Under the pieces are notes generated by a model. The model searched no databases and had not been told where the DNA came from. It worked only from the letters and a program-made list of their open reading frames with translations. Both the position numbers and the translations under genes were made by a program. From Rhodothermales bacterium (GTDB lineage: Bacteria; Bacteroidota; Rhodothermia; Rhodothermales; JABDKH01), in assembly GCA_013002345.1 (NCBI GenBank), contig JABDKH010000305.1:1-45547 (forward strand): a stretch of 45,547 nucleotides of DNA, written 5' to 3'. Within the stretch, counting starts at the first letter, position 1; every line of letters begins with the position of its first letter. This document shows positions 14,674-22,353 of the stretch, in pieces.

Positions 14674-16932
14674 ATGCTTCGATCCGCCACTATACTGCAG
14701 GGAGAGGAACTGAACGTCGAGCCGCATTTTCGCGAGCGACTCAATCAGTTAATCGAGGTCTGCCAGAAGACACTCCCGTCAGTCGACGAAGAGCGACTCC
14801 GCAGGGCGTTCCGCATTAGCTACTGGGCTCATCGAAACGATCGCCGCCACTCGGGTGAGATGTACATCGCCCATCCGCTCGAGGTGGCCCACATCATGGC
14901 CCGGGAAATGGCGATCGATGACGTAAGTGTCGTCGCGGCCCTGCTTCATGACGTGGTCGAAGACACGGAAATCTCTCTCGAGTTCGTCCGTGACGAGTTC
15001 GGGCCCACTATAGCGAACATCATCGACGGCCTCACGAAGATGAGCGGTGTGTTCTCGAGTCGTGCCCTCGGCCAGGCAGAAAACGTTCGCAAACTGATGC
15101 TCTCGATGGCCACGGATATCCGTGTGATCCTCGTCAAGTTTGCGGATCGCTTGCATAATATGCAGACCATCGGTGCCGTCACTCGCCACAAACAGATCAA
15201 GACAGCGACAGAAACACTCGAGCTCTACGCCCCGCTCGCACACCGCTTCGGTCTGTTCGCCATCAAGAATCAGCTCGAAGATCTGGCTCTGCAGACCATA
15301 CATCCGGAGGAGTATGCAGCGATTGTCGGGCGGCTTGAAGACTCGAGCGACGAGCGAGAGCGCTACGTCAATTCGTTTATCGCGCCGCTCAAGGAACGCC
15401 TTGCAGAGAACGGATTTGAGTTTGAAATCTACGGACGGCCCAAGAACATCTGTTCGATCTATCGCAAGATGAACAGGCAGAACAAGCCGCTGGATGAGAT
15501 CTACGACTTGTTCGCCATTCGGATCGTTCTTCAGACAGGTGGACGGGAAGGCAAAGAGGACTGCTGGCGTGTCTATTCGATTGTGACCGACCTGTACAAA
15601 CCTCTTCCGGAGCGATTTCGGGACTTCATCTCGACGCCGAAGTCAAATGGCTATCAGAGCCTGCACACTACGCTGCTGGGCCCCGGTGGGAAGCGTGTTG
15701 AGGTGCAAATTCGTACGCAGGAGATGCACGATATCGCCGAGCGCGGACTCGCTGCACACTGGAAGTACAAGGAAGAAGTCACTCGCTCGGACAGTCAGAT
15801 GGAGCGATTTCTTTCGTGGGTGCGCGAACTGCTGGAAAATCCGCGATCCGATCAAGCGACAGAATTCGTGGAGGAGTTCCGACTGAATCTCTACGATCAG
15901 GAGATCTACGTCTTCACGCCCAAGGGAGAGCTGAAGACCGTACCGACGAACGCGACACCGGTCGACTTCGCCTTCCAGGTACATACTGAAGTTGGGTTCC
16001 ATTGCATCGGCGCGAAGGTCAACGGCAAGATGGTGCCGCTGTCACATCGACTCAAGAGCGGCGACCAGGTAGAGATCATCACGTCCAAGAAACAGACGCC
16101 CAATCCGGACTGGATGAAGTTCGTCGTGACGCACAAGGCGCGAAGTCGCATCCGGCACTGGATCAACGAAAAGCGGCGCAAGGCGACGGAGGTAGGCCGG
16201 GAAATCTGGAGCAAAAAGGCGCGTCGTGCCAACATTGAAATCAGCGAAAGTGACCTGCAGCAGTTCACGGCGCGTCTCAAGTTTCCGAATCCGCAGCAGA
16301 TGTTCTTCGAGCTCGGGTCCGGTCTGTTCGACGTCGGTGACCTGATCACGCTAATCAAAAAGGGGGAGTCGGCCGTCCCGGGAGTTTCCGAGCCTCAGCG
16401 GGACACGGAGTCGCTGCGACTTCAGTATGAGAGTTTCCTTGATTCAGCGAAGGCGGCGACGAGACCCGCACTGATGATCGACGGAGAATTGCACACGGAT
16501 ATCGTTACGAAATACGCCTCGTGCTGCAATCCCATCCCCGGTGACGAAGTCTTCGGATATCTCAGCCGGGCTGGTAGTATCCGCATCCACCGGGTGAACT
16601 GCAAGAACTCTCCGGACCTGCTCATCAACCACCCGGAGCGCGTCGTTCCCGTAGAATGGAGCCGGCAGAAAGACGTTCATTTCATCACAGCTCTGCGAAT
16701 AGTCGGTGAGGATCGCGTCGGCATCGTCAGTGACATCACGACCGTCATTTCCAAAAACCTCAGTACCAACATCCGGTCGATCACGGTCGACTCTGAGGAT
16801 GGCGTGTTCGAGGGTACGATCGTAATGTATGTGAGCGATCTGGCCCATCTCTCCAGATTGATCAAGCGGATTAAACGAATCGATGGAATCCATGGTGTTT
16901 ATCGGTTCGAAGAAGGTGAAGATGCGGCGTAG
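14674..16932 (+). CDS. RelA/SpoT-family (p)ppGpp synthetase/hydrolase
   Basis: This is a full-length 752-residue RSH protein of the stringent response. The hydrolase HD domain is intact (AHRNDRRHSGEMY near 52-64 with H53; LLHDVVEDT near 90-98; FADRLHNMQT near 155-164). The synthetase domain is also intact (YGRPKNICSIYRKM; YDLFAIRIV with the catalytic Asp; STPKSNGYQSLHT; VEVQIRTQEMHDIAE with the catalytic Glu). TGS begins near 407 (EIYVFTPKGELK), then a helical/zinc-finger-like region with CCNPIPGD, then a C-terminal ACT domain (ALRIVGEDRVGIVSDIT). Both active sites look functional, so a bifunctional Rel/SpoT role is expected. It has its own transcription unit after the rplQ terminator. Confidence 0.96.
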   Translation: MLRSATILQGEELNVEPHFRERLNQLIEVCQKTLPSVDEERLRRAFRISYWAHRNDRRHSGEMYIAHPLEVAHIMAREMAIDDVSVVAALLHDVVEDTEISLEFVRDEFGPTIANIIDGLTKMSGVFSSRALGQAENVRKLMLSMATDIRVILVKFADRLHNMQTIGAVTRHKQIKTATETLELYAPLAHRFGLFAIKNQLEDLALQTIHPEEYAAIVGRLEDSSDERERYVNSFIAPLKERLAENGFEFEIYGRPKNICSIYRKMNRQNKPLDEIYDLFAIRIVLQTGGREGKEDCWRVYSIVTDLYKPLPERFRDFISTPKSNGYQSLHTTLLGPGGKRVEVQIRTQEMHDIAERGLAAHWKYKEEVTRSDSQMERFLSWVRELLENPRSDQATEFVEEFRLNLYDQEIYVFTPKGELKTVPTNATPVDFAFQVHTEVGFHCIGAKVNGKMVPLSHRLKSGDQVEIITSKKQTPNPDWMKFVVTHKARSRIRHWINEKRRKATEVGREIWSKKARRANIEISESDLQQFTARLKFPNPQQMFFELGSGLFDVGDLITLIKKGESAVPGVSEPQRDTESLRLQYESFLDSAKAATRPALMIDGELHTDIVTKYASCCNPIPGDEVFGYLSRAGSIRIHRVNCKNSPDLLINHPERVVPVEWSRQKDVHFITALRIVGEDRVGIVSDITTVISKNLSTNIRSITVDSEDGVFEGTIVMYVSDLAHLSRLIKRIKRIDGIHGVYRFEEGEDAA

Positions 16933-17088
16933 TCTGCGTCCACTGGCGAAGATCACGCATCGGGCCCTGGAATCTCGTTTGGATAAAGATCCGGTGTTTT
17001 TACCTTAAGGGTCCCTTCTGGAAACACTATCGAAGCTCCCAGGGCATTTCGTCGAGAGCACACATCACAATGGTTGAGGAATGAACTC

Positions 17089-17487
17089 ATGGCATCCAAG
17101 CCCACGACCCTGACGAAGAAAGACCTTGCCCGTCGTGTTTCGATGCTCATGGGCGAACCGATCTACAAGAGTGAGCCGTGGGTCGGTGCCGTCGTAAAGG
17201 CACTTGGCCAGATGATGGAAGAAGCAGATCCGGAGGTTCGAATCGAACTCCGGGACTTCGGGGTCTTCGAAGTCAAGAAGACGAAGGCCAAGCCAAAGGC
17301 GCGAAATCCGAAGACCAACGAGACCGTGTTTATTCCGAGCCGGCGCAAGACACATTTCAAGCCGAGCAAGAAGCTCAAGGAAATTCTACAGAAGCCCCTG
17401 GCGGAGCTGAACTATTCCGTCCCCGAGGGTAGCGCGGATTTTTCCCAGAACGGCCAGCATGTGCCGAGTCGGAACGTTGATTCGTAA
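17089..17487 (+). CDS. HU/IHF-family DNA-binding protein
   Basis: A nucleoid-type DNA-bending protein of 132 residues. The N-terminal helical part includes LTKKDLARRVSMLMG, and the DNA-binding beta-arm region ARNPKTNETVFIPSRRKTHF lies at about residues 66-85, with the following FKPSKKLKE helix. The RNP of the arm tip is conserved. The frame opens at a TTG at 17074, but GAGGA at 17076-17080 points to the ATG at 17089. The C-terminal 30 residues extend beyond the HU core with no recognisable motif. HU and IHF subunits cannot be told apart here. Confidence 0.92.
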   Translation: MASKPTTLTKKDLARRVSMLMGEPIYKSEPWVGAVVKALGQMMEEADPEVRIELRDFGVFEVKKTKAKPKARNPKTNETVFIPSRRKTHFKPSKKLKEILQKPLAELNYSVPEGSADFSQNGQHVPSRNVDS

Positions 17488-17565
17488 CTCTGCGGCCTCT
17501 CTACGTGGGTCCGTGAGTCTTTCTGTTAGGAACGCGTATCCATTGTCCGCCGTTCTGACGTGGTG

Positions 17566-18018
17566 ATGGCCACTTCTGCAGACATAGGGTTGCCCCGGCG
17601 CTGGGTCGGGGTCGATTATGGCAAAAAGCGCGTTGGTATTGCCGTGGCTGATCCACTTCGCATGTTTGCGCAGCCGCTCGGCACCTACTCTCAAGCCGAA
17701 GCGCTGGAGCGGCTCAGGGAGATCGACGAGGCGGATGGTCTGGACCTGGTGGTCATCGGATGGCCTCTGATGCCGGACGGCGAGGAAGGGCTTGCGACGG
17801 AGCTCGTAGCGGGCTACATCAAGCGGATTTCAAAGGCGCTTCCTAATTCCATGATCGTGAAGTGGGATGAACGGTACACGTCGGCCGTTGCTGCCGAGAA
17901 GATCCGTGAAGCCGGACCGAATCGAAAATGGAGACGTAACAAAGGGCGAGTTGATTCGGCAGCCGCAGCCCTCATCCTGCAGGAGTACCTCGATGATCCC
18001 GCGGCCCATCCGGCCTGA
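17566..18018 (+). CDS. ruvX: RuvX/YqgF-family RNase H-fold nuclease (pre-16S rRNA processing)
   Basis: YqgF matures the 5' end of 16S rRNA in E. coli. The four expected blocks are present: VGVDYGKKRVGIAVADP near the N-terminus with the first catalytic Asp, VVIGWPLMPDGEEG, WDERYTSAVA with the Glu, and the closing RVDSAAAALILQEYL with the last Asp. The start is GTG GTG ATG at 17560-17568; the ATG at 17566 gives 150 residues, close to family length. It is followed 29 bases later by def, so the pair may be cotranscribed. Confidence 0.93.
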   Translation: MATSADIGLPRRWVGVDYGKKRVGIAVADPLRMFAQPLGTYSQAEALERLREIDEADGLDLVVIGWPLMPDGEEGLATELVAGYIKRISKALPNSMIVKWDERYTSAVAAEKIREAGPNRKWRRNKGRVDSAAAALILQEYLDDPAAHPA

Positions 18019-18047
18019 ATCTCACACATACCCGACTACCGTTAGAG

Positions 18048-18617
18048 ATGATACTGCCTGTCTACGTTTATGGAGCCCCGATCTTGCGACGGAAGACCGA
18101 CGTCGTTGTGACAGATACCGCTGAGCTCCAGAAACTCATAGACGACATGATTCAGACCATGCATGGCGCCGACGGCATCGGCCTCGCCGCACCGCAGGTC
18201 GGGAGAAGCGAGATGGTGTTCGTGGTCGACGTCTCGCCCCTCGCAGACGAGCTGGCGGCGGAGGGAATCATCGTGCCCGACCAACCGATGGCGCTGATTA
18301 ATCCGGAGATCCTCTACGAGTCACCGGAGACCGACGAGTTCGAAGAAGGGTGCCTGAGCATACCGGACATTCGCGAAATGGTAGCCCGTACCGTGTCTAT
18401 TCGCGTACGGTACGTCGATCGGAATCTCGAGCAGAAAGAGATCGAGGCATCCGGGCTCTTTGCGCGCGTCATCCTTCACGAATACGACCATCTCCACGGT
18501 ATTCTGTTCACGGATCGTATCAGTTCGTTCCGGAAGCGCCTGCTTCGGCGGCGATTGAGGGAGATGGCCGCCGGCAATGTGGACGCTGACTACCCACTTG
18601 CCGTCGCCACGGCCTGA
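18048..18617 (+). CDS. def: Peptide deformylase
   Basis: Removes the N-formyl group from nascent proteins, using a metal ion (usually Fe2+). All three motifs are intact: GIGLAAPQ (about residues 44-51), EEGCLSIP (about 102-109) with the ligand Cys, and HEYDHLHG (about 144-151) with the two His ligands and catalytic Glu. The length is 189 residues. It acts just before methionine aminopeptidase (9930-10748). A GGCCTG/CAGGCC repeat over its stop codon lacks a T-run. Confidence 0.97.
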   Translation: MILPVYVYGAPILRRKTDVVVTDTAELQKLIDDMIQTMHGADGIGLAAPQVGRSEMVFVVDVSPLADELAAEGIIVPDQPMALINPEILYESPETDEFEEGCLSIPDIREMVARTVSIRVRYVDRNLEQKEIEASGLFARVILHEYDHLHGILFTDRISSFRKRLLRRRLREMAAGNVDADYPLAVATA

Positions 18618-18700
18618 AACATACAGGCCCCGGGCCGATTCAAAAACGCATAGTCTATAGAGACGGCCATTCTTTCGGGTCAGCAAATGCAGACAACGTC

Positions 18701-19054
18701 GTGAAATCCCGGTGCCCGCTCTTCCTGGTTATTCTGGTCGCGGCCGGTAGTATTGTCGGTCCCGCGGCCCATCGCGTCCAGCACAGCCTGGATTACGCGG
18801 CGGCATCGCGCGCTGCCTCCATCACGAGCCATGTCCATGCCGACTTCTCGGTACTGAGCTACCCGCTTCCATCAGAGAAGTACGATGAGGTCGTCTGCGT
18901 ACTCTGCCAGGTCGTAGATAGTCAGATTCTCCTTGTACCTATCACGTGGTGCACGGCTGACCCCGGGGATCATGTGCCCCTCACCAAAGCCTGGGCGGCT
19001 TCGGCCGATCCGGTTACGAGGCCGCGTGGCCGCGCTCCCCCGTACCACGCCTGA
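18701..19054 (+). CDS. Small exported His/Cys protein, possibly DUF2946-like
   Basis: This 117-residue frame starts at GTG and has a hydrophobic N-terminal segment (residues 5-22) that could be a signal peptide or anchor. After it come AHRVQH (H24, H28), SHVHADF (H44, H46), a CVLC pair (C66, C69) and an ending RGRAPPYHA. His pairs plus CxxC and an RAPP-type end recall small DUF2946-like proteins often found near copper or zinc transporters; I recognise the resemblance but cannot confirm the family. It is 102 bases upstream of the outer-membrane barrel and the metal-binding protein genes, so a role in metal handling is plausible. A tiny dyad ATAGTCTAT (18650-18658) lies upstream. Confidence 0.6.
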   Translation: MKSRCPLFLVILVAAGSIVGPAAHRVQHSLDYAAASRAASITSHVHADFSVLSYPLPSEKYDEVVCVLCQVVDSQILLVPITWCTADPGDHVPLTKAWAASADPVTRPRGRAPPYHA

Positions 19055-19156
19055 CCCCGGTCTCTCATCTCTCGTCCCGGGTCCTCTTCGGGACAAGATC
19101 CGTCCAACCACCGTACGCCACGAGTCGCATACGGCATTCCAGACATAGTCGCGGCT

Positions 19157-20305
19157 ATGAATAATCTCAGGCGCCGGACAGGTTCGATTCTCGTCAGCTT
19201 CGTTGTTACAAGCACGTCGATCTTCGCCCAGGGTGTGGACTCGACGGCAACGGACTCGCTGCTCATACGAGATCTCGAGCGCGAACTGGCCAACACCGTC
19301 ATATCGCCAGCACCCACATCAGGAGCCCGCCCGCCGCGCAACCTGATGAATCCCGAGATCAGCGTGATCGGTGATTTCCGAGCCGGCTATTCCTCTACGG
19401 GCCCCCGCAACGTCGATGCGGAGATGCACGAAGTGGAAACGGCTCTTCGATCGGCAGTCGATCCCTATGCCCGTGCCGATGTGTTCGTCGCTATTCACGG
19501 CGAGGACGGCGAGTTCGAATTCGAACTCGAGGAGGCGTATCTGACTTCCCTGTCGCTGCCGTTTCAGCTTCAGCTGAAGGCTGGAAAATTTCGGAGCGGT
19601 TTCGGGAAGATCAACCGACTTCATCCGCACGTGCTGCCATACGTTGACCTGCCATTTGCATACAGAAATTTCTTTGGCTCGGACGGTCTGAACGATCAAG
19701 GCCTGTCACTGAGCTGGCTCGTTCCAAACCCGTGGTTCTTTCAGGACTTGACGATCGAAGTGACGCGCGGTCCGGGCGAAAACGAGAGTTTCATGGGCCA
19801 TGAGTCGAACCGGTTGTTATACGTCAGTCGTCTCAAGAATTTCTGGGAATTGAATCCGAACGCTACGGTGGAACTGGGACTGAGTGGTGCGGTGGGTCCG
19901 AACGAATTCGGCAGGACCACGCTGCTTGGAGGGCTTGATGTCACATATATCTGGAAACCGTTGCAGTTCAACGTATACCGGTCGCTGACCCTTCAGGCTG
20001 AGGGTGTCTTCAGCCGCCAGGATTCGCCAACCAGAGTCGTTCGCACCTGGGGCGGCTATGCACTCGCGCAATATCGATTTGCACGACGGTGGCTAACAAC
20101 GATGCGCGTGGATGTCTCAGATACACCGGCCGATCCGGACTGGAACGAACGGGGATTTTCAGTGACGGCAGGTTGGCTGCTCACCGAGTTCCAAAAGATC
20201 GAGATCGGCCTGCAGACACGTGAGGCGAACGAGATGGATAGCAGCGTTCAGGCCGTAGTGAGAGCCGTCTTCGCCATCGGCTCGCATGGAGCACACGAAT
20301 ACTAG
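19157..20305 (+). CDS. Outer-membrane beta-barrel (porin-like), linked to metal uptake
   Basis: A 382-residue protein with a signal peptide ending near residue 25 (STSIFAQG). It is followed by alternating hydrophobic/polar strands with many aromatic residues, typical of an outer-membrane barrel. The mature start NPEISVIGDFRAGYSS and the segment KAGKFRSGFGKINRLHPH are reminiscent of porin-type proteins encoded beside zinc/manganese binding proteins. It has no TonB plug or CarboxypepD_reg domain. The stop is 10-13 bases before the binding-protein start, so the two are very likely cotranscribed. Metal passage across the outer membrane is inferred from context. Confidence 0.75.
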   Translation: MNNLRRRTGSILVSFVVTSTSIFAQGVDSTATDSLLIRDLERELANTVISPAPTSGARPPRNLMNPEISVIGDFRAGYSSTGPRNVDAEMHEVETALRSAVDPYARADVFVAIHGEDGEFEFELEEAYLTSLSLPFQLQLKAGKFRSGFGKINRLHPHVLPYVDLPFAYRNFFGSDGLNDQGLSLSWLVPNPWFFQDLTIEVTRGPGENESFMGHESNRLLYVSRLKNFWELNPNATVELGLSGAVGPNEFGRTTLLGGLDVTYIWKPLQFNVYRSLTLQAEGVFSRQDSPTRVVRTWGGYALAQYRFARRWLTTMRVDVSDTPADPDWNERGFSVTAGWLLTEFQKIEIGLQTREANEMDSSVQAVVRAVFAIGSHGAHEY

Positions 20306-20318
20306 AATTGAGGGCATG

Positions 20319-21284
20319 ATGAACAAGACAACCATTCGAACGCGTGTGTTGCAGGCAGTCGTTGCAGTCGTAGCAGTCGTCGCGGCGGCCCCGGGATTCG
20401 TGCAGGCCCAGGGTAGGTTGCGCGTAGTCACCACGCTGCCGGACCTCCGGAGTATTGCCGAGATGATCGGTGGCGACAGGGTGGATGCGTTCGCAATCGC
20501 CACCGGCTTCCAGAATCCCCATTTCGTTGATCCCAAGCCCAGTTACATTCGTCGCCTTGCATCGGCTGACATGTTTATTACGGTGGGGCTCGACCTTGAG
20601 TCGGGTTGGGTTCAACCGCTCATCAACTCGGCTCGTAACAGGAGGATTCTTGTAGGCGGCGAAGGCTACGTTGACGCGTCTGTCGGAGTGCCGCTACTCC
20701 AGCAGCCGGCGAGCGCGAGCAGGGAGCAGGGCGATATTCATATCTACGGAAACCCGCACTACTGGCTGGATCCGGTACGCGGAAAGGTCATCGCCCTGAA
20801 TATCTATGAATCCCTGATTCGACTTCGCCCGTCGGACAAGGACTACTTCGCCGGCAACCTTCAGCAATTCAACGATAGCATTGACGAGTCGCTTGCGTCA
20901 TGGATGACCCTGATCGCCCCCTATGCAGGCGCGAAGATCGTGGCATATCACAACGAGTGGCCCTATTTCGAGGAGCGTTTTGGAATGAACATCGTGGACT
21001 TTCTGGAGCCAAAACCGGGCATCCCGCCGAGTCCCTCCCAGTTGGCCAAAGTCATTCACCTGATGCAATCCGAAGGGATTCGAATTATAATCACGTCGCC
21101 ATACTTCAAGAAGGATGCGGCCGAGCTTGTGGCTCGCAAAGCCGATGCGGTCGTCGTAACGCTCGCCACGTCGGTAGGCGCCACAGACGGAATAGACACG
21201 TATCTCGACCTCTTTCGATACAACGTGTCGGCGCTCGTCGCTGCCTTCGAGCAAACCGGCTACAAGCGCCAGACTTCACCCTGA
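20319..21284 (+). CDS. Periplasmic metal-binding protein of an ABC transporter (TroA/ZnuA family)
   Basis: Cluster A-I solute-binding protein for Zn2+, Mn2+ or Fe2+. It has a cleavable signal peptide (VVAVVAAAPGFVQAQG) rather than a lipobox. The four likely ligands are His in NPHFVDPKPS, His in GNPHYWLDP, His in AYHNEWPYF and an acidic residue in GATDGIDTY. There is no His-rich loop like that of E. coli ZnuA, so the metal cannot be named. GAGG at 20310-20313 supports the ATG at 20319 (321 residues); the adjacent ATG at 20316 is an alternative. It is followed 12 bases later by an ABC-3 permease, with no ATPase in this operon. Confidence 0.92.
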   Translation: MNKTTIRTRVLQAVVAVVAVVAAAPGFVQAQGRLRVVTTLPDLRSIAEMIGGDRVDAFAIATGFQNPHFVDPKPSYIRRLASADMFITVGLDLESGWVQPLINSARNRRILVGGEGYVDASVGVPLLQQPASASREQGDIHIYGNPHYWLDPVRGKVIALNIYESLIRLRPSDKDYFAGNLQQFNDSIDESLASWMTLIAPYAGAKIVAYHNEWPYFEERFGMNIVDFLEPKPGIPPSPSQLAKVIHLMQSEGIRIIITSPYFKKDAAELVARKADAVVVTLATSVGATDGIDTYLDLFRYNVSALVAAFEQTGYKRQTSP

Positions 21285-21296
21285 CCGGTACCGGAT

Positions 21297-22124
21297 ATGG
21301 ACGGGCTGCTTTTCGAAGACTTCGTAATCAATGCGCTGCTGGCGAGTTCGATCGTCGCCATTCTGCTTGCGTATCTGGGGGTGCACGTGGTTGCCCGCGG
21401 CATCGTGTTTGTTGACCTGGCCCTGGGTCAGATATCAATGCTGGGCGTTGCATTTGCGGCGTATGCAGATCTCGATCCCACCATAACCTCGATTGTGTTC
21501 ACACTTCTCGGGGCATTCGCGCTCTCGCTTGTGAAGGTCTCGGACCTGAGACTCAAACAGGAAGCGATCATCGGAATTGTGTACGCGTTCGCATCGGCCG
21601 TAACCGTGTTGCTGATCTCAAAGTCTGCACACGGCGATTCCGATATTTCGGAAGTTCTTTTCGGAAGCTTTTTTACCGTGTCCACGTCGGAGCTGTGGTG
21701 GTTGGCCGGCGTGTTCGTCACGATAGGGATAATACATGTACTGTTTCGTCACCGGTTTTTTGAACTCACGGCCAAGTTTGCCGCCGAGTCCGTCGACGAC
21801 ATCGGTTTCTTCAATATCTGGAACTTTCTCTTTTATCTGACGCTTGGTCTTGCGATCGTCCTGGCTGTTCGTATCGGCGGCGTCATTCCTGTCTTTGCGT
21901 TCATTGTTGCCCCACCCGTGACCGCAATTCTGTTGACGCGAGGAAAGCGAGGCCTTGCTTTGCTCGCGATTGCTTTCGGGGTAATTGGAAGTGTGCTGGG
22001 TATCTACTTTTCCGTCGAGTTCGATTTTCCTGCCGGGTCGTCAATTGTCGCTGCGCTTGGCGTTCTGTTCTTTCTTGCAGCGGTCCTTCGGGTTGCGACG
22101 GGACGCAGGACCAGCACCCCGTAG
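21297..22124 (+). CDS. Metal ABC transporter permease (ABC-3/ZnuB family)
   Basis: A 275-residue membrane protein with about eight hydrophobic segments. Family landmarks are LGVHVVARGIVFVDLALGQIS near residues 27-47 and the later VIPVFAFIVAPPVTAILLTR, corresponding to the conserved proline-containing helix. It should form the channel for the metal delivered by the preceding binding protein. Its ATPase partner is missing nearby: the next 229 bases hold no gene and an M1 peptidase follows. The closest ATPase is in the minus-strand system at 26772-27515. Confidence 0.92.
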   Translation: MDGLLFEDFVINALLASSIVAILLAYLGVHVVARGIVFVDLALGQISMLGVAFAAYADLDPTITSIVFTLLGAFALSLVKVSDLRLKQEAIIGIVYAFASAVTVLLISKSAHGDSDISEVLFGSFFTVSTSELWWLAGVFVTIGIIHVLFRHRFFELTAKFAAESVDDIGFFNIWNFLFYLTLGLAIVLAVRIGGVIPVFAFIVAPPVTAILLTRGKRGLALLAIAFGVIGSVLGIYFSVEFDFPAGSSIVAALGVLFFLAAVLRVATGRRTSTP

Positions 22125-22353
22125 CAGACCGGGCGGAGGAGTTTGGGATAGCTCACCATCGGGCGGGCGTTCGGCTTTGTTTGGTGGAAACAGCGCGTCT
22201 GGAAGAACCGACCTTTGCGATGTCTGTTCGAGCAGCGACCACCTTCCGCAGGTGCAACGTAAACTCTGGATCGTCGTAATATTGTCCCTTGTCGCAACCG
22301 AAGCGATCGACCTCCGGCTACTTTAGCTCCCCCCACTCACACTTTGACTCTTG

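Noticed and set aside
17007-17017. AAGGGTCCCTT dyad upstream of the HU-family gene
   Set aside because: It is only 5+5 bases with a single-base centre and matches no operator I know; chance is a good explanation.
18611-18629. GGCCTG/CAGGCC inverted repeat over the def stop codon
   Set aside because: A 6-bp stem without a following T-run; too weak to call a terminator.
22177-22326. Possible 49-codon peptide (TTG start) with CDVC and a hydrophobic end, between the permease and the M1 peptidase
   Set aside because: The His/Cys hint recalls the small protein at 18701, but there is no ATG, no ribosome-binding site and no homologue I recognise. It is the tail of a longer shadow frame.
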